This document shows, piece by piece, positions 22,675-33,442 of a stretch of 64,000 bases of DNA. Within the stretch, counting starts at the first letter, position 1, and each line of letters opens with the position of its first letter. The DNA lies in contig CM043969.1 of assembly GCA_014529385.2 (NCBI GenBank), positions 35,475,446-35,539,445 of the forward strand, in the 5' to 3' direction. This DNA is from Adiantum capillus-veneris. Lineage: Eukaryota; Streptophyta; Polypodiopsida; Polypodiales; Pteridaceae. A program made the position numbers and the translations under genes. The notes below the pieces were generated by a model. The model made no database searches. It worked only from the letters and a program-made list of their open reading frames with translations, and was not told the DNA's origin.

Positions 22675-23052
22675 TTGAATCCAGAGGCCCAAAGGGAACT
22701 AAGAAAACATGTATATAGCATGTGTATTGAGCGTGACTATAGAAACTTTGATGATAGGTCCGCAGAATGGCAAAAATGCAACTTTTTTGTACCTACTTTT
22801 TTTGCCCAAAAAAAAATTAGTGAGGTAAAAGCAACCATATGTTTTGGTCACCAGCCCATTGAAGTTAACAGGGCATTTTATCTTATGTCCTACAAAAATC
22901 TCCACTCTTATCTATATGCAATCAACCGTAAGAAATTGTTGTTTTGGGCAAAATGCACTGGTCCATCAACTTTGGAGGCTTGTAGTGACCAAGGGATGAG
23001 AAAAATTACAAGTTTCTCATTTTTTCCATATGTAGTAGTTATTGAACTATAA
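22675..23052 (+). CDS. Unrecognised 125-residue ORF of the TIR element
   Basis: The frame is open from 22657 but has no ATG before 22720, so the true start is either ATG 22720 or a splice junction. It is rich in charged and aromatic residues: PEAQRELRKHVYSMCIERDY, EWQKCNFFVPTFFAQKK, KKLLFWAKC. It ends 106 bp before the element's right end. The last 75 residues are also open in the copy at 3-230, with partly synonymous differences, which argues for past coding. I recognise no family and see no DDE triad in so short a piece. It may be the last exon of a larger protein or an accessory gene. Confidence 0.5.
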   Translation: MNPEAQRELRKHVYSMCIERDYRNFDDRSAEWQKCNFFVPTFFAQKKISEVKATICFGHQPIEVNRAFYLMSYKNLHSYLYAINRKKLLFWAKCTGPSTLEACSDQGMRKITSFSFFPYVVVIEL

Positions 23053-23158
23053 GCTCATGAAACGATTTTTCAAAATGAGTGGATCTACTATGGTTTTGGA
23101 ATTTTTTCCAAAACCCTGAAAGGACACTTTTATGTCCTGTTAGGTTACCATTCTAGTG

Positions 23159-23162
23159 TTAA
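23159..23162. repeat. TTAA flank, right side of TIR element
   Basis: Pairs with 21732-21735. Confidence 0.7.
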
Positions 23163-25885
23163 GGTTTTGTCATACTTTGGAGCTTGGGTTTCTGTTTTTC
23201 CAGCAACTCTTGAGTTATTCTTACCAAATTTTGATAAGCTTCAAGCTTAGCTGCTTCCATGCTTAGAGAAGGATAGTTTTTCCATTTGTTTTTCATGTTT
23301 TGGCCTGCTTCAAGTCCTACTTGGTAGGCTTCCAAGGCTTCATTAATAGGCTCAAAAACATTTATCGATCGAAATTGATCCTCTAGATTTCACGATTGTT
23401 TCTTTGTGTTCACTTCCAGGTTCTTTCACCTTTTCCAGGAATAGCTTATTTTCTTTCCCCTCGATTTCAGCCTTTTGTTTCTACCTTCTCATCTCATACC
23501 TTTTGCTTTTGCTTCTTTTGGTCTTTTCAGAGGCCTTCTCATCTCATACCTTTCGTTTGGACTACGTTTACTACTGTTTTACCCTTGTTTAAAGGATTTT
23601 TAGGAAAATATTTTGGGAGTGTCCTCCCTTTTTGCAACATTGTATACCATAAGCTTCAACTGGCTTGAGGTTCTTGTCAATCTCTGGGCATTCATTTTTC
23701 CAATGATCATCTACACCACAGTTGTGATAATTTCCCATTCTTGGCTTAACCATGAGTCTTACCATAGGAGGTTTAACACATTGATTAGCCACATAATACA
23801 TTCGTGCAAGCTCTGGTGGAAGCATAAGTCACATGTTCTTCCATTGGTGGTGAATGTGAGTTATACCAATCTCCTTCTACCATTGCTGTAGATGGACTAG
23901 GCTCAACATAGAGTGTAACATGCACTAGTGCTTATTCATCTATGACTCCTTCTAAATGCATGTACTTTACAGGTACTAAATTATGTCCTAGATATGGAGG
24001 TTGCTGACCCAACACGGGTTGAGGTCTTTCCATACCCATCGGTGGTCTTTAAGCTGGTGCCATGTTAAGATGGTATCTATACATGGATTGTCCTTGTGGC
24101 CTCATGGGCACGTACTGAACATTCACATCATACTTTGGCCAGAAATAGCACTCGTTGGTCTCATGGTTGGTCCATTTACCCTCGATTTCACACCATTTTT
24201 GCGGTCTAATTGGTTGTCCCTGTTGAGGTATCCCTTGTTCTGGTCCTCGCATAAGTGCTTTTTCCATGTTGTTCATCATGTCATTCATCCTTTTGAGCAT
24301 GTCTTCTATGGATGACAGAGGTGCTGCAACAGCCGTTCCCACTTGTGCAGGTTTAGTGGATGTTGTTTTCTCACTTTGGTTATCGTTAGGGACATCTTCT
24401 TCGTTGAAAATATCACAATTGTCTCTCAAGTCAATAGCATTTGGCACACACTCTTCTAGGGTTGTATTCTTCTTGTTATAGTGTATAGCATGAAGTTCTT
24501 TGTTTAACAGTCCCTCTAGAAACAATGATCCTAGTCGTTCTTCTACAGGTATCTCTAGCCCTAGGCATCCGGTAATGTATTGTTTCATTCGAGTCTCACA
24601 ATCCCTAACAGACTCACCATGTTTTTGTTTAAAGCTGTAGATCCCGTATTGTGTTTGATTCCCGTTTTAGAACAAGAAGCTACCAATCCTTGAGCTAATG
24701 TGTTTAAGTCCATGATTGACATTGGTGAATTTTTTTGGAACCATGTCAATGCTTTTCCTTCTAATGTCATTCCAAACCCCTCAAATTAAGTATGGAAATT
24801 GAATATGCCTTCTGCTCTTAGCACTTGCTTAAAGCTTGCTAAGTGGTTGTATGGATCCCCTGATCCACTGTATTTTCTGATCCATTTCTCAAAATTGACT
24901 GGTCTGATGCGTCTATTTGGTTCAACTCACGGTCTCCTGGCAGTTGGTCATGTTCTGAGTCCTTCAAACCAGTCTATTGGAAATGTGACTCATGTAGCCC
25001 TGGAGTGGCCTTAGTGTCACCCGATTTTCTTCGTGACGAGACAGTTTCTGGTTTCTTAACATTACTCTCAGATGATCTCTCATGGTGTTCATCTCTTGGA
25101 ATTGTTTCTGGTCCTTGTCCCAATATCCAATCCCTTATGGAATACCCTTGGTATTTGGTTTGTTCTACCTCCTCAGGAGTCATCATAATAAAGTTATTGT
25201 TATAACAATTCCTAAACAGGTAGGTTGGTTAGATCTGTTGATCCCTTATCTTTGATCTTGAAGATATAGATGATCTTCATGGTTGTTAGTTGTCCTGATT
25301 TGGCATGCGAAGTCCACAAGATCTTTTACGTTTCTATCCTCCCAACAATAGACTCCGATCCTAGGAGTATCAGTACTAAGCCGTTTCAAAGGCTTCAAAT
25401 CAACTTGATCGTATTCTTCAAATTCTAAGTTTGGTGGTCCTTCTTTTGCTGACATATCTGGGATTATGGTATTTACTTCTAACCCCCACTTGTCTATCAC
25501 GCCAGGTCTTCGACTTGTAAATATTTCCGTTTCTATCCATGTACATTTTTCCTTGTTTGTTTGCGCGAATCTCTTTCTTGAACTCAATACCATGGTCATC
25601 AATGCAAATGGCATACTCTTCGTTAGGATCTAGGTAAAAATGAGCTCCATGGCAATTAGTCTTATAAAAAGAGAGTATATGTTTATAGCGCATTGTCATT
25701 CCAGTTTTCGAGTGAGTCGAATAGGAAGACATTTCAGATGTTGAATCTGAAAAAATATCTGAGACTTCTTCAACAATAATGTGCAAGGAATTGCCTTGAT
25801 TCACGCTTTCTTCAGGGGATACTCTACTGGAGGTTTCTCCAAGGATTTCTTGATTTCCTTGTACACGACCAGATCCAAGGTTCAT
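23163..25885 (-). pseudogene. Gag-protease retroelement: Gag part
   Basis: Minus strand. 25885-25418 and 25614-25246 hold an N-terminal acidic region (SPEESVNQGN, FSDSTSEMSSYSTHSKTG). Capsid-type gag follows: LEGKALTWFQKN near 24760, then SLFLEGLLNKELHAIHYNKK and KWTNHETNECYFWPK within 24588-24049. That frame also has a SIEDMLKRMNDMMNNMEKAL helix. 23825-23589 has a second, degenerate CCHC knuckle (YHNCGVDDHWKNEC, first Cys changed to Tyr). From about 23360 to 23163 the frame NEALEAYQVGLEAGQNM...SMTKP runs to the TIR insertion. Frameshifts are frequent, so it is dead. Confidence 0.8.
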
Positions 25886-26235
25886 AAAGACTTATGAAGC
25901 CCCGAATAGAGTACGTACCTTTGAATTGACTTGTTATCAATTTCTTCCACTTGACTGGATTGCACTTTCTATCTGAGCTACCGATTCCTTGTATACAATC
26001 TGATTCTTGTACAAATTGGATCAAGTTAGCTATTCTTCTATAAAGACAATATAGTTTTTGCTAGCTATTATAATTGGTCTATGTGTATCACTGCAAATCG
26101 AGCTAATTAAGTCAACAATTGAAATTTTCAAGCTCGACTTTGGCATAAATCAAAAGACTAATTTGCAACTCAAAACTGAGTTAACATGTACCAATTTGGA
26201 TCCGATTGACCCCAAACATTCCCGGTGGCGTTGTT

Positions 26236-26900
26236 GTTAGAAAATAAGACGTAGCTAAATAGATTTTTGAGTAGATTACTTAATGGAGAGAGTTAGATTT
26301 CACACACAAGAGATTATAGAGTAGAGAGAGAGAGAGAGAGTACACACGATATACGTGGTTCACCCAATGTGGGCTACGTCCACGGGAAAGCATCCACTCA
26401 ATGGATTTAGCACATCAAAAGAAGAAGTAGTTTACAAAGGGATTAAACCCTTGATAGAGCTCCCGCCTTGCTTCACTCTCACCACATCACACTCACCTTG
26501 TTGCATCGACTTCACACTATGAAATGTGTGTAGAAATGGCCTCCTTTTATAGGCCAAAAGGGCTGCCCTCTCTTATGAGAGACAGCCATGTGTAGCTGCC
26601 CTTGTGCGAATAAGTCCAAATCGGACCCTCCAATCCGCCCATGTGTGGCCGCCCTTGAGAAGACAAGTCCGCTTTTGAATTCGGCCACCGGCCATTGACT
26701 TCCGACCACCGGACACCGGCCATTTACTACCGGCCACCGGACAACCGATCGGTTGTTTTCCGACCGCCTTCCGGCCATAATATTCCGGCGAAAAGGAATA
26801 TTCCGGCGAAAAAAATAGTCTAAAGTTGCCCCTGATTCTTGTCCGTGAAAATTTTGGTTTCCAGTGAGTGATTTTCCTTCACGCACGATGGCTTCTCCTC
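26236..26900 (-). mobile_element. Probable 5' LTR of the gag-protease element
   Basis: The plus-strand left border is TGTTAGAAAATAAG. On the minus strand the LTR ends in a typical GGGTGAACCACGTATATCG-like stretch (26342-26370) and has a TATA box near 26540-26552 (CCTATAAAAGGAGG). Beyond it, on the minus strand, AACGCCACCGGGAATG may be a decayed primer binding site. The upstream LTR border near 26900 is uncertain. Confidence 0.55.
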
Positions 26901-26989
26901 ATAATGGGGGCCTTGCAAATGTGAGCTTTTACCACAGAAAATTACAAGGGTAAATCAGGCTCCATACTTAACACTTGTATTATGCTGGT

Positions 26990-28078
26990 CTAACATTGTA
27001 CAAGCTCAAAAGTAAAAACTGATGTCTCTGTCTTGCACTAGTAAATAATCATGATTATTTACTTTTGTTAGTTTTCTGCACTTTTTGGCTTGATTTGCCA
27101 ATTGTACAACCTATTTAGGTCATTGGACAAGTTTCAACAAGTTTGGACAAAATCTATTCAAGTTTATCAACCGTTTCGTATCCGCAGACTCTGATTTCAA
27201 GAATCTGGCTTAAGTCTCACTTTTGTGATCCAAATTTCCCCAAAATAGATTTGTGTGGTCTACTTGATATGCTTGAACTCGTGGTATGCCCAAATATGCA
27301 AGATTGTCAATTTTTGAAGTAGAAGTAAATAGTCACGATTATTTACTCTAGCTATTTTTTTGCAAGTTTTTGTCCCAACCTTGATGCAGATTTGTTAAGC
27401 ATTTCAACTTAAGGTCTCTAGCCAACTTTCATCAAGTTTGGACTATTTTTGTTCAAATGGTCACTGTCCGCAGACTGACTTTGAAATTTTGATCACAATT
27501 TTGAATCCAATGATCCAAATCTCTTACCAAATTTGGTTTGTGGGCTTTTTACAACATAGTTAAACCAGTGCTATGCTAACGTGGTCAAAAAAGTTGAAAA
27601 GTAGGATAGATGTAAATAATCACGATTATTCACTATTGCCAAATTTTTAGATCTTTTTGGTCAACTGAGCATGTACACATGTCTATCACATCAATATAAG
27701 CCTGTGAATCATGTTTCATTGAGTTTCAACAAATTTTTTCCAATTTAACCTTAAGTTTCAGAAAGTTAGTACAAACTTTAGTTTTTACCTAGTTTTTTTG
27801 CCAGTTTGGTAATCCAAATCGATTGTGCCTTTACAAAAGTTGTTTGAACAGATGCAATGAGTCACTGGTATCAACTTTGGTCACATTTGAGCTAAAAGTA
27901 AATAATCGTGATTATTTACTTTATACCCAAAATGAACAAGTTTTTGCACCTTTTTCATGGACAGTCTTTTCATGAGTTTTTTTATGCCTATTAATCAAGT
28001 CAAAACTTAATTTGGCCTAAATTGTCAAGAAAATTTAATAATCTGAGTTTTGGTCAACTCTTGAAACTTTTAGCTCAT
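26990..28078. repeat. Tandem array, period about 286 bp, each unit centred on a 22-bp palindrome
   Basis: Palindromes with half-site GTAAATAATCA lie at 27041-27062, 27325-27346, 27612-27633 and 27898-27919. The spacings are 284, 287 and 286 bp. Other weaker shared blocks keep the same spacing: TCCGCAGACT at about 27180 and 27468, GATCCAAAT-like at about 27228, 27514 and 27811, and TTTTTGCA-like after the palindromes. Outside these blocks units are strongly diverged. The array may be part of the untranslated region of a minus-strand Tat-like element, as such arrays are known in Ogre-type elements. A LINE interrupts its end at 28094. Confidence 0.85.
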
Positions 28079-28093
28079 AGTATCCTTGAACTT
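28079..28093. repeat. LINE target site duplication, left copy
   Basis: AGTATCCTTGAACTT, repeated at 32898-32912 after the A-tail. Confidence 0.92.
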
Positions 28094-28599
28094 GAGTACT
28101 GGCTCGCTGTTGCTCACACCCGCCCCCTCTCCCCCCCTACGCCATCGCCCTCCCTCACACCCTCGTGCTGCTCTCCTGCTTGTCCACCTCGCGCTGCCCC
28201 CTACCCCTCGCGCTACCCTTGCTGCTATCCCGCTGCCCGTTGCCCAGCTCAGCCAGCTCCCCCTGCCGCTCCCCTCCCCCCCCCCTCGCAGTGCCCCCCG
28301 TTTTGCTGCCCATTGCCCAGCCAGCCCGAAGCCGTTCCCACAGTCAACCACGCCAGCCCTCCCCCTCCCACTGTCCGCCCCCCTCGCCTGCGTTTTACCA
28401 TTAGCCAGAACCATTGACGTGCTCCGTCCAGCAGGTCTTCCCCCCTATTTTTCATCGCGATCCTCCGCCTTTTATTTACCAGTATAGCAGACACACATGG
28501 CGTCTCATGCTCCACCGCAGAGGGACTCCAATGAATCCCCCTCGCCCGACCCCACTAAGCCCACCATTTGACTTGCTCTCTCGCCAACAGAGCAAGCGA

Positions 28600-29435
28600 G
28601 CCTAGCCACCTTTTGGTCAGCTACTTTTGGACCTGGAGGCATCCAGGGTGGGGTATGTATGACTATTGCGGATTCATTGCAGTAGGCCATTGTGGGCAGA
28701 GGGATTATTGTGCTAGGCAGGGCTCAGTGGATTACTATGCAGGTTCAGGGTGGCCTTGTGGGCTTTCTGAACAACTATACGCCCAATGTAGCGAGTGCTC
28801 ATGCAGAGTTGTGGTCATAGATTGTTGAGTTTTTGCCGCAGGCTGACCATTGGTGTGTAGGAGGCGACTTAAACATGCTGGAGGACCCTTCTGGTAGGAT
28901 TGGAGGCAGCCATGCTACTGTGCATGGATTCGATTTAGCAGCTTGGGAGAGGTTGTGTATGACATTGAGGGTCTCGGATACATGGTAGCACTCTGGCTTT
29001 GTGAGGCCTCCAGCCAGTCTTGCCTTCTCTAGATCGGACCGCAAAGTGGGAGGAGTGAATCTATCGCGGATAGATCGCTTCTACACTAGTGACCACTTCA
29101 GTGACTTAGGGAGACCAGTGGGCATCCTGGCAGGGACATCCTTCTCGGACCATGCGCCAGTGATCCTGATAGTGGCAGAGAGACAGAGGAGTGGGAGCAC
29201 GATGCTTCGCATTCTAGAGCGGGTCTGGTTGGACTCATCACTCAGAGAGAGGGTAGAGGCTCTCTTGACAGAGGGCATGGACAACCAGGTTCTACCTACA
29301 GACAGAGTGGCCTTAGGCCTAGCTCAACTTAGACACTTTTTTCTCGAGGAGTCTCCGGCTCGCCGGGCAGCAGCAGCAAGAGAGGAGCAGCGTCTCAGAC
29401 GAGGCATTGCTTCACTACAGAGGATGCAGGAGTAG
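28600..29435 (+). pseudogene. LINE ORF2: endonuclease domain (N-terminus missing)
   Basis: Frames combine to give GPGGIQGGVCMTIADSLQ, GFLNNYTPNVASAHAELWS, CVGGDLNMLEDPSGRIGG, SRIDRFYTSDHFSDLGRP and SFSDHAPVIL. These are the GDxN and SDH-type motifs of the APE-like nuclease that nicks target DNA. The usual start (WN...RGL and the catalytic Glu) is not visible. Several in-frame TAG codons sit where CAG, GAG or TGG is expected. Confidence 0.85.
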
Positions 29436-30843
29436 CATCCAGACCGTCCATGGTTGGAGGAGCAGTTAGAGCCGGCTCGACAGGAGCTTGCTAGCATAGA
29501 GGAGTAGCGTCATGAGTTCTCCATTCACCGACAGGCATCCCAGTGGACTCAGGTGGGTGACAGAGTGACAGATGCTTTTTTTAAGATTGTGGGACCTCGG
29601 CACTTGCATGCAAAGGTCAATCAGTTGAGGAGACCCGATGGGTCAGTTGTTTGTGAGCCCGAGGATATGCGTGCAATTGCTACTAGCGGGATGAGCCCCA
29701 GTCACAGGGAAAGGATGCATGCAAGGAGCAGGTTTGGGCACAGATGCCTTTTCTTGTGACTGAGGAGATGCGCCAAAGGCTAGAGATGCCACTTCAGCTT
29801 GAGGAGATGCACACGGCTCTTAGGGTCCTCCCTCATGGTAGTTGTCCAGGTGAGGATGGGCTAACTCCCAGCTTTTTCTTCGAGTACTGGGACCTGCTTG
29901 ACCGAGATCTTTGTAGTGCCTTTCACTACATTTTGCAACAGAAGTGATGCCTAATAGCATGAGTGAGGGCCTGATCTACCTCATTCCAAAGGAGGGTGGC
30001 TCCTTGGATGAGATTCGACAGTGGCACCCCATCACCATCCTTAACTCAACCTACAAAATTCTTGTCAAGGCTCTGAGTTTGAGGATTCAGCCACTTTTGG
30101 AGAGCCTTATACATGGGACTCAGACAGGTTTTGTCAAGGAACGCAGTATCCTTGACAACATCTTCACTTTCCGGGAGGCTTCTGCCCTGGCATGGTTCCG
30201 TGGGGAGGACCTTGTGATTCTTCTTCTCGATTTTGAGAAGGCAAATGAAAGAGTTGACTGGGACTTTCTAGAGGGCACTCTACGCAGGATGGGCTTCTCA
30301 GATGCTTGGATCAGAGGGGTGGCAGCTTTGTATAGACAGGTTCACAATCAGGTGCTTTTGGCAGGAGGTAGAGGTGAGTGCTTCATGCTCACACACTCGA
30401 TCGAACAGGGTTGTCGTGTTGCCCCCTTTCTCTTTCTGTTCTATGCGAAGGCGATGAGCATATTTTTGGTGTCACATCAGGTTGGTCTGAGGGGCTTAGC
30501 ACTCCGTATTCAGGGAGATGAGCTACTAGACGCCGAGTTTTCCGATGACTCAACCTTGTACTTAGAGGGCCAGGAGGCCAATCTGCACAGATGTGACCAG
30601 GCTTTGGAGACCTTCTGTCTTGCATCGCGCGCACTGATCAAATGGAGAAAGACAGTGTCTTTCTCGGTTGGCAGTGCTCCTGTGCCAGATTGGATGCCAG
30701 GAGAGGGTTTCAGGTGGATTCCCCCAAGGACTGCAGTTCGGTACTTGGGTTGTCAGGTTGGTTTGGACTTGTTCCCCGAACAGCACATTGCGCCTCTTCT
30801 CTTGTCTATCAGGAGAAAGCTGCTACATTGGAGCTTAGCATGA
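29436..30843 (+). pseudogene. LINE ORF2: reverse transcriptase
   Basis: A long frame 29944-30843 carries RT blocks: GLIYLIPKEGGSLDEIRQWH, PITILNSTYKILVKALSLR, TGFVKERSILDNI, LLLDFEKANERVDWDFLE, EQGCRVAPFLFLFYAKAM and AEFSDDSTLY. The catalytic YADD/FADD reads FSDD, so both aspartates are kept and the alanine is serine. 29553-29947 encodes the segment before it (GSCPGEDGLTPSFFFEYW). Stops at 29946, within 29500-29510 and at 30841 break the ORF. Confidence 0.92.
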
Positions 30844-30846
30844 CTT

Positions 30847-31557
30847 TTGCTAGTTGGTAGAGTAGTAGTTGCCAACCAGGTGTTGTTGGCGACTATGTGG
30901 TACCTCACTTCTTGCTCGATCTTCTCGAGTTCTTGTATCAGCCAGGTAGAGAGGCTGATCAGGAACTTCCTTTGGTCAGGTCGTGACACTCAGATTGGCC
31001 GAGCCAAGGTGGCTTGGTCGGTCATCACACTTCCTTGTTCTCAGGGAGGGCTTGGGATCATTGATCCAGCAGAGCAAAGGAGAGCCCTTCTTGGGAAGTT
31101 TGTAGTCCGAGTACTTCTTCCAGGAGAGGAGCCCTGGAAGGAGTTCTTGCTGCAGAGGCTTCATGCCAGGGTGCCTCAATTAGGAGGCCCCTTGCAACCT
31201 TCCACCAGATGGATCTTTACAGAGTTGCGCCGAGTTGGTTTGAGAAGGAGACTAGAGGACCACTTTGCAGTGAGTTTGCTTCGATCTTGGGAGCTCTTAC
31301 GGCATGGCCTAGAGCAGAGACAGCCGACGTGCACGGAGGAGCACCTATGGCAGCCCCTCGTCTGGAACCCCATGGTTAGCACTCAGAGAGGCCACTTGGT
31401 TTGTAGTCGTCCTCATGTTTCTTGGGGTCCCATGGCAGCAGGTCCAGCTCGCTCTCTAGGTGATTGGCTAAAGTTCACAGGTTTTTCAGAGGAGGTGCAG
31501 GGTTTCCAGCTACTACAGGGCATGAGATGGGTGCAGAGCATGTGTCAGGAAATCTGA
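30847..31557 (+). pseudogene. LINE ORF2: post-RT region
   Basis: Continues directly after a TGA. VANQVLLATMWYLTSCSIFS, RLIRNFLWSG and GGLGIIDPAEQRRALLGKFV match the conserved segment between RT and the zf-RVT domain in plant L1-type ORF2 proteins. It ends at another TGA (31555-31557). Confidence 0.85.
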
Positions 31558-31819
31558 GAGTTAGTTCCAGCTGAGTGGCTCATGCCTCTTGAGCAAGTAG
31601 CACCCCAGTGGATGGGAGCCTTCACACGACTCGAGGTTCTCGTTTCAGTCAAGGCCTGCTCAGAGTCTGTCTAAGCCCTGTTCTTCGAGCTTCAGGGTGG
31701 GGGACAACTACAACGAGTTTCAATAGAGGCCTCGTAGGTAGCTGAGTGCTATTTTCAGAGGATCCGAGTAGTGGGCATCTATGGGCGGACCTGCGTCATA
31801 GACCCTGACCCAACAGTTC

Positions 31820-32479
31820 TTGAGACAGGACACTGGAGGCTATGGGCTTGGGAGTGTTGTCCGTTGGCACGAGTACAATGGGATCCTGGTGAGTGGCTAT
31901 GGAGGGACCCCTTCTCTTCTGCAGACCACCCAGGAGTCCCGTTCTCAGTACACTATTCGACTAGGACATCATATACTAGCAGCACAGAGAGAGGCCCTCC
32001 CTGCTGTAGCACGTCATTGGCAGGAGGAGGGTCTCACAGTCGAGTTCTTGGCATACTTTTGGGAGAGGTTGTGGGACTCTAGACAGCCGAGGCGAGTCAC
32101 ATTGTTTCAGTGGCTGGTCGCACATAGAGCCACAATAGTAGGGAGCTGGCTAGTGCATAGTGGTCTCTCGACCACATGTGCAGCTTGTGACCATTTGGTG
32201 GAGAGTCAGCGTCACTGTCTTTGGGACTGTCCCTCGGCCCAACAAGTGTGGCTACGAGTTCTTCGGCTGATGCCTTCTCTCTCCACGGCTCAACAGTACA
32301 CTTGGGGGGCAGCGGCTTGGTCCACCCTCACGGGCCCGGCACTTCAGTTTGATCTATCTTCCACCAGCAGGATGATAGTGATGCAGGGGGGTGGCCTACA
32401 CTTGATCCTGCTACAGAGCTTACTCCACAGGAGTGGTGCACGGAGAGAGAGGAGTGTTGGGAGCTCATCAGTGGCCTGA
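31820..32479 (+). pseudogene. LINE ORF2: zf-RVT C-terminal domain
   Basis: VTLFQWLVAHRATIVGSWL, then a Cys/His cluster CAACDHLVESQRHCLWDC and AQQVWLRVLRLMP, identify the zf-RVT zinc-binding domain that ends plant LINE ORF2 proteins. The frame continues past it without a known motif. Confidence 0.85.
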
Positions 32480-32897
32480 CACTTTGGTTCATCTGGTGGG
32501 CCCGCTGTTTCCGCATCTTTGAGGCTTGCTGTGTGTCACCAGTAGAGACTGTTTGTGACTTTTGGCTAGAGCTGATCCATACTCTCAGAGGACAGCTTGA
32601 GGGACTTCAAGGCAGCTCTGACCGCATGTGGGAGCGGTGCGAGGCTTCCTTCAACTCTGGCACCCTGGGCCTTTCAACACCACAGTCGAGGGGGTGCTCA
32701 GATGGCACTAATGTCCAACTATGAGTCTCTTCCCTCCTCCCATCTCTTAATTTAGCCTCACTGTATATATATACTATTTTCTCATTGGGAGAGTCTCCCC
32801 ATCATGCTTGTTGTAGCCCTCTCTTGCAGAGGTGGTTGTAGCCCTATGGGCAGTTTTTGTTAACTAATAGAAGGATCTTTTTCTCGAGAAAAAAAAA

Positions 32898-32912
32898 AGT
32901 ATCCTTGAACTT
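32898..32912. repeat. LINE target site duplication, right copy
   Basis: Matches 28079-28093; its first A merges with the A-tail. Confidence 0.92.
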
Positions 32913-33420
32913 ACCTACAGGGCATACAACTTTTAAGCATACTCTCCAGTCGGATTGAGTGGTTTGGAGTCTTTTCGTGCTATTTCTAGCCGTGGACTTG
33001 AAATTACTTCAAATAACAACTTACTTCAAATAACAACTCACAACGATTCTTTCGGAGAGAGCAATGTCCTAAAATCCACCTCGGATCCTACTTATGCTAC
33101 TCCTAGGTTCTCATGCAATGGGGGTTGTGGAAAGTGTCTACAAACACTCGTTTTCTTGTTTTTTATGGTTTTTTGAGCATTGATCTTAAGACTTGTCTCA
33201 TCTATCAAACATTCTCAAAATCCTAATCTAATTCTACAATCCTACAATCCTAAAGGCACTTGACAAGTACGATTACTTCCAAGCTACTTTTACACAGCAA
33301 AAGATAAGAATCTTAAGCTATGTGGTTTCTAAAAGAAAGTTTTTACTCTAGGAGATCCTAGAGGAATTTAAAGGATAACTTCACAATACGCTCGTGTTTT
33401 TCCCCAGTTTAGGTCTCTTT
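32913..33420 (-). other. Leader-like region of a minus-strand LTR element
   Basis: Continues the sequence interrupted by the LINE and runs to a primer binding site at 33421-33442. No coding domain is visible. Confidence 0.4.
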
Positions 33421-33442
33421 GATCCCCGGCAACGACGCCAAA
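33421..33442 (-). promoter_or_regulatory. Primer binding site, tRNA-Asp-like (minus strand)
   Basis: The minus strand reads TTTGGCGTCGTTGCCGGGGA. This is one base away from the TGGCGCCGTTGCCGGGGA site typical of Athila/Tat elements. It shows that an LTR on the minus strand lies at higher coordinates and internal sequence at lower ones. Confidence 0.8.

Larger units (their letters stand above)
21736..23158 (+). mobile_element. Complete 1423-bp TIR element, CACTAG ends, TTAA flanks
   Basis: The ends are perfect 15-bp inverted repeats, CACTAGAATGGTAAC. Just inside each end is a small hairpin motif, GGACACTTTTGTGTCC at 21770-21785 and GGACACTTTTATGTCC at 23122-23137, in the same orientation. The left two-thirds is AT-rich non-coding DNA with three tandem hairpins (22491-22605). 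The right third carries an ORF. It interrupts the gag-protease element; the minus-strand host frame resumes on the other side. It begins CACTA, but CACTA transposons make 3-bp duplications, so I leave the superfamily open. A second copy's right end is at 1-337. Confidence 0.85.
28094..32897 (+). mobile_element. L1-type LINE insertion, 4.8 kb
   Basis: A non-LTR element bounded by a 15-bp target duplication and ending in an A-rich tail (32889-32898). It carries endonuclease, reverse transcriptase and a zf-RVT tail on the plus strand. The first 450 bp are C-rich and proline-coding in some frames, with no recognisable ORF1. It is 5' truncated, or its ORF1 is lost. Its base composition is visibly more GC-rich than the array it entered. 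Confidence 0.93.

Noticed and set aside
26990-28078. CRISPR-like spacing of palindromes
   Set aside because: Period of 286 bp, diverged inter-palindrome sequence related between units, and a plant context all exclude CRISPR.
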